In this document: in pieces, positions 8,960-20,172 of the stretch
Layout: every line of letters starts with the position of its first letter
Position numbering within the stretch: position 1 is the first letter of the stretch
From: Vibrio crassostreae
GTDB lineage: Bacteria > Pseudomonadota > Gammaproteobacteria > Enterobacterales > Vibrionaceae
Assembly: GCF_024347415.1 (NCBI RefSeq)
Contig: NZ_AP025476.1
Location: 2,604,001-2,668,000, forward strand
Length of the DNA stretch: 64,000 bases
Reading direction: 5' to 3'
The notes under the pieces: generated by a model
The model's database searches: none
Told to the model about the DNA's origin: nothing
Seen by the model: the letters and a program-made list of their open reading frames with translations, nothing else
Translations under genes and position numbers: made by a program

Positions 8960-10630
8960 ATGTGTTCAGTATTTGGCATTCTCGACATTAAAAGTGATGC
9001 CGCAGCACTTCGCCCTATTGCTTTAGAAATGTCTAAAAAGCTTCGTCATCGTGGTCCAGACTGGTCTGGTATCTATGCAGGTGAAAAAGCAATCCTTGCT
9101 CATGAACGTCTTGCTATTGTTGGCTTGAACAGTGGTGCTCAACCACTATACAGCCAAGACAAAAAGCACATTCTTGCAGTGAACGGTGAGATTTATAACC
9201 ACAAAGAACTTCGCGCACGCTATGAAGATAAGTACCAGTTCCAGACTGATTCTGACTGTGAAGTTATCCTAGCGCTATACCAAGAGATGGGTGCAGACCT
9301 TCTAGAAGAGCTTAACGGTATTTTCGCCTTCGTTTTATACGATGAAGACAAAGACGAATACCTAGTGGGCCGCGACCATATTGGTATCATCCCGCTTTAC
9401 CAAGGTTACGATGAGCACGGTAACTACTACGTTGCTTCAGAGATGAAAGCATTGGTTGAAGTATGTAAGACGATCAGTGAATTCCCTCCTGGTAGCTTCT
9501 ACTCTTCGAAAGATGCAGAACCTCAACGCTACTACATACGCGATTGGAACGAGTACGCTGCGGTACAAGGCAACAGCACAAGCAAAGAAGAACTGACTGA
9601 AGCGCTAGAAGCAGCAGTTAAACGTCAACTAATGACTGACGTTCCTTACGGTGTACTTCTATCTGGTGGCCTTGATTCATCAATTACTTCAGCGGTCGCT
9701 AAACGCTTTGCTGCAATGCGTATCGAAGATGATGAGCAATCTGAAGCTTGGTGGCCACAACTGCACTCATTCGCAGTTGGCCTTGAAGGCGCACCAGATC
9801 TTATCGCTGCTCGTGAAGTTGCGGACAAGATCGGTACTGTGCACCACGAGATGACTTACACCATTCAGGAAGGCTTAGATGCGATCCGTGATGTTATCTA
9901 CCATATCGAGACTTACGATGTAACGACGATTCGTGCATCAACGCCAATGTACTTGCTTGCTCGTAAGATCAAAGCAATGGGCATCAAAATGGTATTGTCT
10001 GGTGAAGGTGCTGATGAAATCTTTGGTGGCTACCTTTACTTCCATAAAGCGCCAAACGCAAAAGAGTTCCACGAAGAAACAGTACGTAAGCTACTTGCTC
10101 TAAGCATGTTCGACTGTGCTCGCGCAAACAAATCATTGGCAGCATGGGGCGTTGAAGGTCGTGTACCATTCTTAGACAAAGAGTTTATCGATGTCGCAAT
10201 GCGCCTGAACCCTGAAGACAAGATGTGTGGTAACGGTAAGATGGAGAAACACATCCTGCGTGAGTGTTTTGAAGACTACCTACCAGATTCAATCGCATGG
10301 CGTCAAAAAGAGCAGTTCTCTGATGGTGTTGGCTACGATTGGATTGATACATTGAAAGCAACGGCTGAAGCAAAAGTAACGGATCAACAAATGGAAGCTG
10401 CTAAGTTCCGTTTCCCTTACAACACGCCAACAACCAAGGAAGGTTATGCTTACCGTGAAATCTTTGAGGAGCTATTCCCTCTAGAATCAGCGGCAGAATG
10501 TGTACCAGGTGGACCTTCAGTTGCTTGTTCATCAGCAAAAGCGATTGAGTGGGATGAGTCATTCAAAAACTGTGTCGACCCATCGGGCCGTGCAGTACAA
10601 GCCGTTCACAACGATGCTTACAACGCTTAG
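8960..10630 (+). CDS. asnB: asparagine synthase B, glutamine-hydrolysing
   Basis: Makes asparagine from aspartate, glutamine and ATP in the cytoplasm. It has 556 residues. Cys2 directly after Met1 (MCSVFGI) is the N-terminal nucleophile of the glutaminase domain (about 1-200). The synthetase domain follows, with the PP-loop LLSGGLDSS near residue 235 and SGEGADEIFGGY further on. AAAAGGAAG precedes the ATG. It is a single-gene unit ending at a bidirectional terminator shared with rfaH. Confidence 0.96.
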   Translation: MCSVFGILDIKSDAAALRPIALEMSKKLRHRGPDWSGIYAGEKAILAHERLAIVGLNSGAQPLYSQDKKHILAVNGEIYNHKELRARYEDKYQFQTDSDCEVILALYQEMGADLLEELNGIFAFVLYDEDKDEYLVGRDHIGIIPLYQGYDEHGNYYVASEMKALVEVCKTISEFPPGSFYSSKDAEPQRYYIRDWNEYAAVQGNSTSKEELTEALEAAVKRQLMTDVPYGVLLSGGLDSSITSAVAKRFAAMRIEDDEQSEAWWPQLHSFAVGLEGAPDLIAAREVADKIGTVHHEMTYTIQEGLDAIRDVIYHIETYDVTTIRASTPMYLLARKIKAMGIKMVLSGEGADEIFGGYLYFHKAPNAKEFHEETVRKLLALSMFDCARANKSLAAWGVEGRVPFLDKEFIDVAMRLNPEDKMCGNGKMEKHILRECFEDYLPDSIAWRQKEQFSDGVGYDWIDTLKATAEAKVTDQQMEAAKFRFPYNTPTTKEGYAYREIFEELFPLESAAECVPGGPSVACSSAKAIEWDESFKNCVDPSGRAVQAVHNDAYNA

Positions 10631-10663
10631 AGCGTTTTGAACAAACCCTAAAGACTAAAGACT

Positions 10664-10692
10664 AAAAAAGGCGCATGATGCGCCTTTTTATT
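10664..10692. terminator. bidirectional terminator, asnB/rfaH
   Basis: AAAAAGGCGC and GCGCCTTTTT pair around a short loop between the convergent asnB and rfaH genes, with A- and T-runs on either side. Confidence 0.9.
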
Positions 10693-10718
10693 TTTAAGCC
10701 TATTTTTTATTGTTGCAG

Positions 10719-11225
10719 TTATGCGTGAGCTTGTAGTGCTTCGTTCTCAATACTGATAGGAACCACGTGGCTGATCATTTTTACCAACATAATCGATCGA
10801 GCCTCACCGTCTTTCTGATCGAAAATAGCCTCAACCCCGGCAAACTGGCCACTCTGAATCTTAACCACCTGCCCAGATTCAAACTCAACACAACAATCTT
10901 CAGTTTCGATGCTGTAGCACTTCTCAAACTCTTTGAGTTCAAAAACCAAGTCACCTTGGACCTCATGCGGTCTTGCGCCGAACTTAATAAAGTCCACCAC
11001 ACCGCGCGTTGAACGAACGGTCGTGAAGCTAGGACCTTGCTCATAGTCAAAGCGAACAAAGATGTAAGATGGAAACAGCGGCTCTTTGACCTGCTTTTCT
11101 TTCCCTCTCACCACCTTTTCGACTTCTATTTGAGGATAAAAGCACTCTACCCCTTGATTCTCTAAGTGCTGCTGAGCGCGTTTTTGATCACCACGCTTAC
11201 AGTAAAGCAAATACCAACGTTTCAT
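10719..11225 (-). CDS. rfaH: transcription antitermination factor RfaH
   Basis: NusG paralogue that loads onto RNA polymerase at ops sites and promotes expression of long surface-polysaccharide operons. It has 168 residues, near the E. coli length of 162. The N-terminal NGN domain begins RWYLLYCKRGDQKRAQQHL, and the short C-terminal KOW domain (from about 110) carries GQVVKIQSGQFAGVEAIF. No ops-controlled operon is in this window, so its targets lie elsewhere. It appears monocistronic. Confidence 0.93.
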   Translation of the reverse strand: MKRWYLLYCKRGDQKRAQQHLENQGVECFYPQIEVEKVVRGKEKQVKEPLFPSYIFVRFDYEQGPSFTTVRSTRGVVDFIKFGARPHEVQGDLVFELKEFEKCYSIETEDCCVEFESGQVVKIQSGQFAGVEAIFDQKDGEARSIMLVKMISHVVPISIENEALQAHA

Positions 11226-11727
11226 TTAACTAGCCATTTTATATTTTTAGATATTTTACCACATGCCTAAAACGGTTGAATCGCCATTAATAAAATGAAT
11301 CGTTGCTAACGAAAAATAATGCGTAGCAGACCAATTTATCAACAAAAAGTTATAGGTGTCGAAAGTGGTTAAGCATTCTACAGGGATCATTTAGAGATCA
11401 AAAGGCTCATTGTTGTAAGCATATATACACCCAACCTAATGCGAATACCACTCCATTTAAAATCATAATGATACACCAGAGAAATGTATCTAAACATATT
11501 TATTCAATTGAACGTTAAAAAAGGTTATTAACCAACCAACTCAAATCTGGAAAATTAGTTTGCAGCACATCCAAAACGGGCAGCATTAAAAGTAAAGATC
11601 ATTAATATCAACATCTTAGCTAGGCTAAGTTATCGTGACCATAAAATACGTCTATTGCAGACTTTTATCCCACTGTGTATACATGAATGACTATAAAATC
11701 TTTTAATACCTAAAATTAGTAAAACTT
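11226..11727. other. long intergenic region rfaH-peptide transporter
   Basis: About 500 AT-rich bases with no credible ORF. It contains the divergent leaders of rfaH and the POT transporter. A weak sigma-70-like pair TTGCAG (11655-11660) and TATACA (11678-11683), spaced 17 bases, lies 45 bases before the transporter ATG. No hairpin or known operator was recognised. Confidence 0.4.
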
Positions 11728-13122
11728 ATGCCAAGCAACCACAACATCTTTGGCCACCCTAGAGGCCTATTTCTACTTTTTAGCACAGAGCTATGGGAAC
11801 GTTTCTCATACTATGCAATGCGTGCCATCCTTGTCTTATTTTTGACTGACACTACCCTCAACGGTGGACTTGGTTGGTCAACGAAAGACGCACTCGATCT
11901 CTACGGTATTTACACCGGCTTAGTCTACATCACACCATTAATCGGTGGCTGGATTGCCGATAACTACTTAGGGCAGCGTAAGTCTATCCTAGTTGGCGGT
12001 GTATTAATGGCACTAGGCCAATTTACACTGGCATTACCTAACGGTTTCATAGGGTTAGACCAAGTGAACGCTCTTTACCTTGGTTTAGCACTACTAATCA
12101 GTGGTAACGGTATGTTTAAGCCGAACATCTCAACTATGGTTGGCGATCTGTACCAAGAAGGCGATAACCGCCGTGATGGTGCTTTCACCATTTTCTACAT
12201 GGGCATCAACTTAGGCGCACTACTTGGTGGCTTGATTTCCGGTGCTGCAGTGGATTCATTCGGTTGGAAAGCAGGCTTCTTGGCTGCCGGTATTGGTATG
12301 GTTATTAGCTTGATCATGCAAATGACGATGGCTCAATCTTGGTTAGGCAACATCGGTTCTGTACCTGCGGCTGCTCGAGCAAAAGAGCTGAACAAATCGA
12401 AAGAGAAAGCGCCACTGACTAAAGAAGAGTTCGACAGACTAAAAGTTATTCTGATTATGGGTCTGTTCGTGATTGTTTTCTGGGCTGGCTTTGAACAAGC
12501 TGGCGGCCTAATGAACATCTACACTCAACAATATACTGACCGTATGATTGGTGGTTTTGAAGTTCCTGCTGCTTGGTTCCAATCTCTGAACCCATTCTTC
12601 ATTATTACACTTGCACCGATCATCGCTGCATTTTGGGTGAAATTAGGTAAGCGTGAACCAAACTCACCGGTTAAGTTTGCGATGGCGTTATTCTTCTTAG
12701 CACTTGGCTTTGTGTGCATGATGGGCGCGGTAATGGAGCAAGGTGGCGACCTAGCAGTGAAAACATCGATGTTATGGCTAGTAGGTGCATTCTTCTTCCA
12801 TACTCTTGGTGAGCTTTGTCTATCGCCTATTGGCCTGTCGTTGGTCACTAAGCTAGCTCCACTTCGTTTAGCATCACTAATGATGGGTGCTTGGTTCGGC
12901 TTCAATGCGGTTGCAAACTACGTAGCAGGCCTAGTGGGTTCTCACGTTGGTGAGCTGGGCGCAATGTCTATCTTTGGTGGTATCGCGATTACAGCAACAA
13001 TTAGTGGCGTATTACTGCTTCTTTGTGCTGGTAAGCTTGTATCATGGATGCATGGTGTAGAAACCAACATGACGCTTGAAGCAGAGCCAAAAGCTGAGAC
13101 AGCAGAAACCTCTGTTGCTTAA
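11728..13122 (+). CDS. proton-dependent di/tripeptide transporter (POT family)
   Basis: Inner-membrane symporter that takes up di- and tripeptides with protons. At 464 residues with about 12-14 membrane segments it fits bacterial POT proteins (DtpA/B/C/D type). Family signatures are ELWERFSYYAMRA near the N-terminus, GGWIADNYLGQRKSI, FYMGINLGALLGG (the PTR2 signature) and GELCLSPIGLSLVTKLAP. Which Dtp paralogue it is cannot be decided. It is a single gene, convergent with hemH. Confidence 0.92.
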   Translation: MPSNHNIFGHPRGLFLLFSTELWERFSYYAMRAILVLFLTDTTLNGGLGWSTKDALDLYGIYTGLVYITPLIGGWIADNYLGQRKSILVGGVLMALGQFTLALPNGFIGLDQVNALYLGLALLISGNGMFKPNISTMVGDLYQEGDNRRDGAFTIFYMGINLGALLGGLISGAAVDSFGWKAGFLAAGIGMVISLIMQMTMAQSWLGNIGSVPAAARAKELNKSKEKAPLTKEEFDRLKVILIMGLFVIVFWAGFEQAGGLMNIYTQQYTDRMIGGFEVPAAWFQSLNPFFIITLAPIIAAFWVKLGKREPNSPVKFAMALFFLALGFVCMMGAVMEQGGDLAVKTSMLWLVGAFFFHTLGELCLSPIGLSLVTKLAPLRLASLMMGAWFGFNAVANYVAGLVGSHVGELGAMSIFGGIAITATISGVLLLLCAGKLVSWMHGVETNMTLEAEPKAETAETSVA

Positions 13123-13158
13123 TATCTAGATCTATTTCAAGAAGAAACATCAAGATCA

Positions 13159-13188
13159 AAAAGGGCTGCTCAATGAGCAGCCCTTTTG
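13159..13188. terminator. bidirectional terminator, POT transporter/hemH
   Basis: AAAGGGCTGCT and AGCAGCCCTTT form a perfect 11-base-pair stem around CAATG. T4 follows on the plus side and T5 on the minus side. Confidence 0.9.
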
Positions 13189-13227
13189 CTATTTATGCGA
13201 TAAGCCGTAATAAAGGCTCAGCAGCTG

Positions 13228-14190
13228 TTAGCGATATAGAGCGACTAACTCTGCCATCATATCGATGTGCGAGTCTCTGTCGTTCAAACACATAATGTAG
13301 CTAAAGTCCGAACCACCAGCGTCAATGAAAGTATCTTTACACTGGTCTGAAATCTCTTCTAACGTTTCCAAACAGTCAACCGAAAATGCAGGTGCCATGA
13401 TGTCGATCTTCTTGATACCTTTGCTTGGCAGTGATTCAAGTGTCTCGTCAGTGTATGGCTTCAACCACTCCTCTCGACCAAATCGCGATTGGTAGGTCAT
13501 GGTGATGTCTTCTTCAGATAAACCTAGCTCAGCAGCAAGCAGCTTTGTCGTTGCTTCACAATGCTGTGGGTAGATATCGCCTTCATCAGCTAAGCGCTTC
13601 GGAATACCGTGGAACGAACAAACCAAGTGATCGGCTCTGCCATTTTGTTCCCAATGGCTACGAACGCTTTCAGCCAATGCTTTGGCATAGCTAGGGTGTG
13701 AGTAGTAGTCACGAATAAAGCGATAGCTTGGGATAACTGGCATCTGTTTAAAGGCTTTGGTTAAACCATCAGAAACTGCCGCTGTGGTTGTGCCAGAGTA
13801 CTGAGGATATAAAGGCAGTACGATGATGTCCTCAACACCCTGGTCCATCAGTTGCTCAACACCAGTCTTAATGCTTGGGTTACCATAGGTCATACCCAGT
13901 GCAACCGGCATCTCTAGTTTCTTCTGGAGCTTTTCAGCTTGTCTTTGAGAATACACAAGCAGTGGTGAGCCTTCATCCATCCAGACAGATTGATACAACT
14001 TGGCTACTTTGGGTGCTCGAATCGGTAAAATCACCCCGTGCAAGATTGGGCACCAAAGCCAACGGGTTAGGTTTACTACTCGCTTGTCGTGTAAGAATTC
14101 ACTCAAAAATCGACGAACGCCAGCTGGGGTCGCCGAATCTGGTGTTCCTAAGTTCACCAGTAAAACGCCCTGCTTTTTATTATTTTCCAT
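13228..14190 (-). CDS. hemH: ferrochelatase
   Basis: Inserts Fe2+ into protoporphyrin IX, the last step of heme synthesis; membrane-associated on the cytoplasmic side. It has 320 residues, the usual bacterial length. Motifs are [18 protein letters not shown] at the N-terminus, [14 protein letters not shown], the active-site histidine in CSFHGIPKR, and [16 protein letters not shown]. It lies downstream of adk on the same strand, as in enterobacteria. However, an intrinsic terminator follows adk, so hemH probably has its own promoter in the 279-base gap. Confidence 0.96.
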   Translation of the reverse strand: MENNKKQGVLLVNLGTPDSATPAGVRRFLSEFLHDKRVVNLTRWLWCPILHGVILPIRAPKVAKLYQSVWMDEGSPLLVYSQRQAEKLQKKLEMPVALGMTYGNPSIKTGVEQLMDQGVEDIIVLPLYPQYSGTTTAAVSDGLTKAFKQMPVIPSYRFIRDYYSHPSYAKALAESVRSHWEQNGRADHLVCSFHGIPKRLADEGDIYPQHCEATTKLLAAELGLSEEDITMTYQSRFGREEWLKPYTDETLESLPSKGIKKIDIMAPAFSVDCLETLEEISDQCKDTFIDAGGSDFSYIMCLNDRDSHIDMMAELVALYR

Positions 14191-14407
14191 AGATACCTGA
14201 GACCAATATGTGATTTTCTGGAAAGTAATATACTAATCTGCATAAGTTTAAGATCATTGGTTCCCACTAAATGTCTGAATAATCATTCTTTAAATGGGAT
14301 ATCGCAACATCTACTCTCGATTGTGAGCCACCTTCATCAAAAACGGTTTCATCTTGAATGGTGTGTAATCGAATTATCTAGATTGGTATCGTACTAAAAA
14401 CTGAAAC

Positions 14408-14433
14408 AAAAAAAGCGACCCTTAAGGTCGCTT
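14408..14433 (-). terminator. adk terminator
   Basis: On the minus strand AAGCGACC/GGTCGCTT pair around TTAA and run into a T-tract, between adk and hemH. Confidence 0.87.
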
Positions 14434-14469
14434 CCAATATATCAAATTCTAAAACTGGCTGTTAGCCAA

Positions 14470-15502
<1,033 letters not shown>

Positions 15503-17407
15503 CTAACGCTTTGTCAGTAGCTCGTTGATTGCACCCAAGAATTGTGACGGATCTTCCATTGAGCCCTTTTCAGCCAGCATCGCTTGACCAAGTAGCAACT
15601 CAACCCAGCGACCAAACGCTTGCTCGTCTGCTTCGTCGGCCATCTGTTTAACCAGAGCGTGCTCAGGGTTAATCTCGAAGATGTACTTCACTTCAGGTGC
15701 CGCTTGACCCGCAGCTTCAAGAAGCTTAGCCATTTGCGTACCCATTTCGAAGTCGTCAGTCACAACAACAGCCGGCGTTGTTGCTAACTTGAATGTCGTG
15801 CGAACTTCTTTAACACGACCACCTAGGTAAGATTGAGTGCGCTCTACAACAGACTTGAACTCTTCTTCAGTCTCTTTTTGCTTCTCTTTCTCTTCTTCAC
15901 CTTCAAACTTGCTTAAATCTAAGCCCGCTTTTGTGATCGATTGGAACTGTTTGCCATCAAAGTCAGTTAGGTAGTTCATTACGTACTCATCAATGCGATC
16001 GTACATTAGAACCACTTCAATACCTTTTGCTTTGAACTGCTCCAAGTGTGGGCTGTTCTTAGCTGCAGCATAGCTATCCGCTGTTAGGTAGTAAATCTTA
16101 TCTTGGCCTTCTTTCATGCGTTCAACGTAAGATTCAAGGCTGATGGTTTGTTCAGCAGAATCCACTTCCGTTGACGAGAAACGGAGTAGACCAGCGATCT
16201 TCTCTTTGTTCGCCATGTCTTCAGCTGGGCCTTCCTTCAATACTAGGCCGAACTCTTTCCAAAACTCTAGGTACTTGTCATTGTCATTCTTTGCCATGCG
16301 CTCAAGCATAGTTAGTACACGCTTGGTACATGCGCCACGAAGAGACTGAGTTACCTTGTTGTCTTGCAGGATTTCACGAGACACGTTCAATGGCAGATCG
16401 TTTGAGTCAATCAGACCGCGAACGAAACGCATGTAAGATGGCATGAACTGCTCTGCGTCATCCATGATGAATACACGCTGCACGTAAAGTTTCAAGCCAC
16501 TCTTGTGGTCACGGTTCATCATGTCCCAAGGTGCTTTCGCTGGGATGTAAAGCAAGCTTGTGTAGTCGTTCTTACCTTCAACCTTGTTGTGGCTCCACGT
16601 TAGTGGATCAGCGAAATCGTGAGATACGTGCTTGTAGAACTCTTGGTACTCTTCTTTCTCGATATCAGATTTGTTACGAGTCCAAAGCGCTTGCGCCTTG
16701 TTAATCTGTTCCCAATGCTTCTCTTCGGTGTCTTTACCTTCGTCATCTTTCACTGCTGTGAAGATAGAAACAGGAATGCCGATGTGATCAGAGTACTTAC
16801 CAATCACTTCACGCAGACGCCATTCGTTTAAGAACTCTTTACCGTCTTCACGCATATGAAGAATGATGTCAGTACCGCGAGATTCTTTGGTGATGTCCTC
16901 GATGGTGTAATCGCCTTCGCCAGCAGAGTGCCATTGAACGGCTTCATTGTTTTCTAGGCCAGCTGCACGAGTGCGAACCGTTACCGCGTCAGCAACGATA
17001 AACGCAGAATAGAAACCAACACCAAATTGACCAATCAATTGAGAGTCTTTGCTTTGGTCTTCAGATAGCTTTGAGAAAAAATCTGCAGTGCCTGATTTAG
17101 CAATCGTACCTAAATGCTCAATAACATTGTCACGGCTCATGCCGATACCGTTATCAGAAATCGTTAAGGTGTTTGCTTCAGCATTGAATGAAAGTTTCAC
17201 ACCTAAATCAGCATCACCTTGGTAAAGGTCACCATTAGATAGAGCTTGAAAACGAAGCTTGTCAGCCGCGTCAGATGCGTTAGAGATCAGCTCACGTAGG
17301 AAGATTTCCTTATTTGAATACAGTGAGTGAATCATTAGATGAAGTAGTTGTTTTACTTCAGATTGAAAGCCACGAGTCTCTTTATTTTGCGTTGCCGTTT
17401 CGCTCAT
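15503..17407 (-). CDS. htpG: molecular chaperone HtpG (Hsp90)
   Basis: Cytosolic ATP-dependent Hsp90 chaperone of 634 residues. The GHKL ATPase motifs [26 protein letters not shown] and [11 protein letters not shown] are in the N-terminal domain. The frame runs open to 17461, but the ATG at 17407 is preferred for its TTGGAGT ribosome site and the family N-terminus MSETATQ. A heat-shock-type promoter lies at 17486-17513. It is divergent from toxR, a conserved Vibrio arrangement. Confidence 0.97.
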   Translation of the reverse strand: MSETATQNKETRGFQSEVKQLLHLMIHSLYSNKEIFLRELISNASDAADKLRFQALSNGDLYQGDADLGVKLSFNAEANTLTISDNGIGMSRDNVIEHLGTIAKSGTADFFSKLSEDQSKDSQLIGQFGVGFYSAFIVADAVTVRTRAAGLENNEAVQWHSAGEGDYTIEDITKESRGTDIILHMREDGKEFLNEWRLREVIGKYSDHIGIPVSIFTAVKDDEGKDTEEKHWEQINKAQALWTRNKSDIEKEEYQEFYKHVSHDFADPLTWSHNKVEGKNDYTSLLYIPAKAPWDMMNRDHKSGLKLYVQRVFIMDDAEQFMPSYMRFVRGLIDSNDLPLNVSREILQDNKVTQSLRGACTKRVLTMLERMAKNDNDKYLEFWKEFGLVLKEGPAEDMANKEKIAGLLRFSSTEVDSAEQTISLESYVERMKEGQDKIYYLTADSYAAAKNSPHLEQFKAKGIEVVLMYDRIDEYVMNYLTDFDGKQFQSITKAGLDLSKFEGEEEKEKQKETEEEFKSVVERTQSYLGGRVKEVRTTFKLATTPAVVVTDDFEMGTQMAKLLEAAGQAAPEVKYIFEINPEHALVKQMADEADEQAFGRWVELLLGQAMLAEKGSMEDPSQFLGAINELLTKR

Positions 17408-17485
17408 TTTTACTCCAAAACATCTATACTTTATGTTGAATAACCATAGGGGGAGTAACACTTGATGCCACTCTTATGTTCATTA

Positions 17486-17513
17486 ACATGAGGATGACAA
17501 ATGTAAATTCAAG
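17486..17513 (-). promoter_or_regulatory. sigma-32 promoter of htpG
   Basis: Read on the minus strand: CTTGAAT, 13 bases, CCTCATGT. This is close to the heat-shock consensus CTTGAAA-N13-CCCCATNT (one mismatch in each box). It ends about 79 bases upstream of the htpG ATG. HtpG is a classic sigma-32 target. Confidence 0.65.
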
Positions 17514-17679
17514 GTCAAAAATCATAAAAACACTGTTTTTTTGATCTGTTTTTATTATCCTTGAGTCTGATAAATATAAAAGAACATAAAAGAAGCCATG
17601 ATTTGGTGAAGAATTAACTGAACTTCACCTGAGATTTGTCTATTTCGCACCCCAAATCATCCAAAAGTAGAAGAATTCA

Positions 17680-18591
17680 ATGAGCAATATCGGCACAAAG
17701 TTTATTCTCGCACAGCGGTTTGTCTTCGATCCAAACAGCAACTCACTTGTTGACCAAATGAGCGACGGCGAAGTCGTACGCCTTGGCAGCAATGAAAGCC
17801 GCATTCTCCTGATGCTGTCAGAAAGACCCAATGAAGTTATCACTCGTAATGAATTACACGAGTATGTTTGGCGAGACCAAGGCTTTGAGGTTGATGACTC
17901 TAGCTTAACGCAAGCAGTATCGACACTAAGAAAGATGCTGAAAGATTCGACCAAATCTCCAGAATTCGTAAAGACCGTGCCTAAACGCGGTTATCAATTT
18001 ATTGCAACCGTTGAGCGCTCTGCCCCACTTTCATCAAATGATCAGCCAGTCGCGGCTGAAATTACCGAAAATGACGTAGAACCTATCTTGACGTTTGCAA
18101 CGCCTGCAGCGACTGAAGAAACGATCACTGAAACGGTTGAATCAGAGCCAATTGCAAAAGTTCAAGAGACCAAGGTAGAACTAGAACCAGCAACCGCTCC
18201 TGTTACGGCTCCCGCTAAAAACACCAATAAGTGGCTAACATTTTGGTTACTGCTTGCCGCTTTCATCATGCCGATTCTCGTTTTGACGTTTACCAACCCG
18301 GCAGAGTCCGAGTTCAAAACATTGGCTGAAATAGATGGCGTAAAGGTTCAATCACCGATTAACCACCCAGATCTTAGCAGTTGGCTGCCAGCGATAGAGA
18401 AGTGTGTATTACGTTACAACACCAATCACACTGGCATGCTAAAGCCGACTGAAGTGATTGCAACAGGTGGGCAAACCAATAACCTTGCCCTCAACTACAT
18501 TCACCCGCAAGAATACTCAAGCGAAAATGTAACTCTAAGAATTTACGCAAACCAGTCGGATGTAAACGACATTTGTAACGGTGGTCAGTAA
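17680..18591 (+). CDS. toxR: transmembrane transcriptional activator ToxR
   Basis: Inner-membrane one-component regulator that senses bile, pH and envelope state and controls outer-membrane porin genes. It has 303 residues. The OmpR/PhoB-type winged helix spans about 1-110 (RNELHEYVWRDQGFEVDDS...KTVPKRGYQF). A Pro/Glu-rich variable tether follows, then one membrane segment near 185-205, then a periplasmic domain with Cys242 and Cys299, the redox pair known in V. cholerae ToxR. It forms an operon with toxS, whose ATG follows its stop by one base. Confidence 0.96.
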   Translation: MSNIGTKFILAQRFVFDPNSNSLVDQMSDGEVVRLGSNESRILLMLSERPNEVITRNELHEYVWRDQGFEVDDSSLTQAVSTLRKMLKDSTKSPEFVKTVPKRGYQFIATVERSAPLSSNDQPVAAEITENDVEPILTFATPAATEETITETVESEPIAKVQETKVELEPATAPVTAPAKNTNKWLTFWLLLAAFIMPILVLTFTNPAESEFKTLAEIDGVKVQSPINHPDLSSWLPAIEKCVLRYNTNHTGMLKPTEVIATGGQTNNLALNYIHPQEYSSENVTLRIYANQSDVNDICNGGQ

Positions 18592-18592
18592 C

Positions 18593-19108
18593 ATGAAATT
18601 AAAAGTATCGATTATTTTACTGGTTCTATCTGCATTTTTGAGTGGTTGGTTGTATTGGGGCAGCGATGCAAAAGTAGAGCGCTTGCTCACTCAGCATGAA
18701 TGGCAATCTAAGATGGTGACGCTGATTAGCGATAACAAGCAAGCTGACTCAATCGGCCCACTTCGTAGAGTTGAACTATCATCGAATGCGAAGTACCTGC
18801 CAAATGGTACATATTTGAGAATGTCAGTGGTTAGACTGTATGGTACTCAAACTGAGCCTGCGAATGTCATCAACATTTCGGAGACGGGTCAGTGGGATAT
18901 CAACGACAACTACCTTTTGGTTTCACCAACAGAGTTTAAAGATGTGACTTCAGCTCAGCGCCAAGATTTTTCGGAAGGGCAACTCGAACTGATCACTCAG
19001 GTTATTAAGATGGATGCAGAGCAAAGCCGACGCATCGACATCGTTAACCCGAAAGCACTGTTATTGACTAGCTTAAATCACGGTTCAACCGTATTGTTTT
19101 CGAACTAA
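18593..19108 (+). CDS. toxS: ToxR-stabilising periplasmic protein ToxS
   Basis: Membrane-anchored periplasmic partner that stabilises ToxR and enhances its activity. It has 171 residues with one N-terminal membrane segment (about 4-24: KVSIILLVLSAFLSGWLYWG) and a periplasmic domain. The frame opens at a GTG at 18581, inside toxR. The ATG at 18593, one base after the toxR stop, is the likelier start because GGTGG in the toxR end serves as its ribosome site. Confidence 0.94.
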   Translation: MKLKVSIILLVLSAFLSGWLYWGSDAKVERLLTQHEWQSKMVTLISDNKQADSIGPLRRVELSSNAKYLPNGTYLRMSVVRLYGTQTEPANVINISETGQWDINDNYLLVSPTEFKDVTSAQRQDFSEGQLELITQVIKMDAEQSRRIDIVNPKALLLTSLNHGSTVLFSN

Positions 19109-19134
19109 AATCGAATAGCTCTTTACGCCATAGT

Positions 19135-19168
19135 AATAAAAAAGGAGCATGATGCTCCTTTTTTATTA
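19135..19168 (+). terminator. toxRS terminator
   Basis: AAAAAGGAGC and GCTCCTTTTT form a stem around ATGAT, followed by TTATT, 25 bases after toxS. Confidence 0.88.
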
Positions 19169-19242
19169 CCCTTAGCATCTGTTTTTTCATTGATACAGTG
19201 ATATTGGTATTAAGAATTTACTCGCATTTAAAAGGATTACCC

Positions 19243-19554
19243 ATGAGTACAGAGTCAGATCAAACAGCTTCCCCTATCACTAGAGCAACAATCACCATAC
19301 ACTATTGCCGTCAATGCAATTGGATGCTTCGTTCTAGTTGGTTATGCCAAGAGCTACTGCATACCTTCAGTGAAGAAATTGAACAAGTCAGTTTACACCC
19401 AGACACAGGAGGCAGGTTCGAAATCTTTTGCAATGGTGTGCAAATCTGGGAAAGAAAAGCAGATGGCGGCTTTCCTGAGGCGAAAGTTCTGAAACAAAGA
19501 GGGCGAAACATCATTGCTCCAGACAGAGACCTCGGCCACGTAGACTCAAAATAA
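19243..19554 (+). CDS. SelT/SelW/SelH (Rdx) family protein
   Basis: Small thioredoxin-like protein of 103 residues from the Rdx family, bacterial relatives of selenoprotein W. The redox motif is Cys22-Arg-Gln-Cys25 in HYCRQCNWMLRSSWL, with cysteine where some relatives carry selenocysteine. The conserved region GGRFEIFCNG follows. The frame opens at 19198, but AAAAGGATTACCC places the start at 19243. The redox partner is unknown. It converges on yfcE with only 25 bases between the stops. Confidence 0.85.
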   Translation: MSTESDQTASPITRATITIHYCRQCNWMLRSSWLCQELLHTFSEEIEQVSLHPDTGGRFEIFCNGVQIWERKADGGFPEAKVLKQRGRNIIAPDRDLGHVDSK

Positions 19555-19579
19555 GCCCTTTTACCGCCGATCCAATGGT

Positions 19580-20125
19580 TTAAAGCTGGCCACTCACGAG
19601 AGCATCACCTTCAAGGCTAATGACTTTGAAGGTATTGTTTTCATAGATGCCATAGCTCGCCGCGTGTCCCTCTCGTGGGAATGTCACCGAGCTAGGATTA
19701 AAGATAAAGATATTATCTTGGTATTCAGCAACTGGGATATGGGTATGGCCGTGTGCAATAATATCGCCTGCCTTCAGCGCAGGGCGTTTATTGGTATTGT
19801 ACAAATGACCATGGGTTAGGAAGATACGTTGGCCTGATTCTAATAGCACCCACGAGTAATCCATCATCATTGGAAAAGACAACAACATCTGATCCACTTC
19901 GCTATCGCAGTTACCACGAACGGCAATGATCTCTTGAGAAAACGCATTCAACTTATCTGCAACCGCCGGCGGGTTGTATCCCTCTGGAATCGGGTTTCTT
20001 GGACCATGATTCAGAATATCACCCAATAGAACCAAATATTGTGCACCAGAGGCTTGGTATAGCTCTAATACTTTTTCTGTTGCTGGCAGCGAACCGTGTA
20101 GGTCTGAAGCAAAAAATAATTTCAC
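19580..20125 (-). CDS. yfcE: phosphodiesterase YfcE-type
   Basis: Metallophosphoesterase of the MJ0936/YfcE group, 181 residues. E. coli YfcE hydrolyses phosphodiesters in vitro. All metal-binding motifs are present: SDLHGS, GDILNHG, GNCDSEVD, THGH and AHGHTH. The start is GTG with GGAG eight bases ahead. It lies 47 bases after the CBS-domain gene on the same strand with no terminator between, so it may be the last gene of that operon. Confidence 0.92.
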   Translation of the reverse strand: MKLFFASDLHGSLPATEKVLELYQASGAQYLVLLGDILNHGPRNPIPEGYNPPAVADKLNAFSQEIIAVRGNCDSEVDQMLLSFPMMMDYSWVLLESGQRIFLTHGHLYNTNKRPALKAGDIIAHGHTHIPVAEYQDNIFIFNPSSVTFPREGHAASYGIYENNTFKVISLEGDALVSGQL

Positions 20126-20172
20126 ACGTACTTCTCCATAAAATTTATCAGCCTATTGTACGTATCAAAATG

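Noticed and set aside
12525-12905. 126-codon minus-strand open frame inside the POT transporter
   Set aside because: Antisense to a well-conserved coding region and with no protein-like features.
17408-17470. alternative heat-shock -10 (CCCCCTAT) nearer to htpG
   Set aside because: No acceptable -35 at 13-15 bases upstream; the pair at 17486-17513 fits much better.
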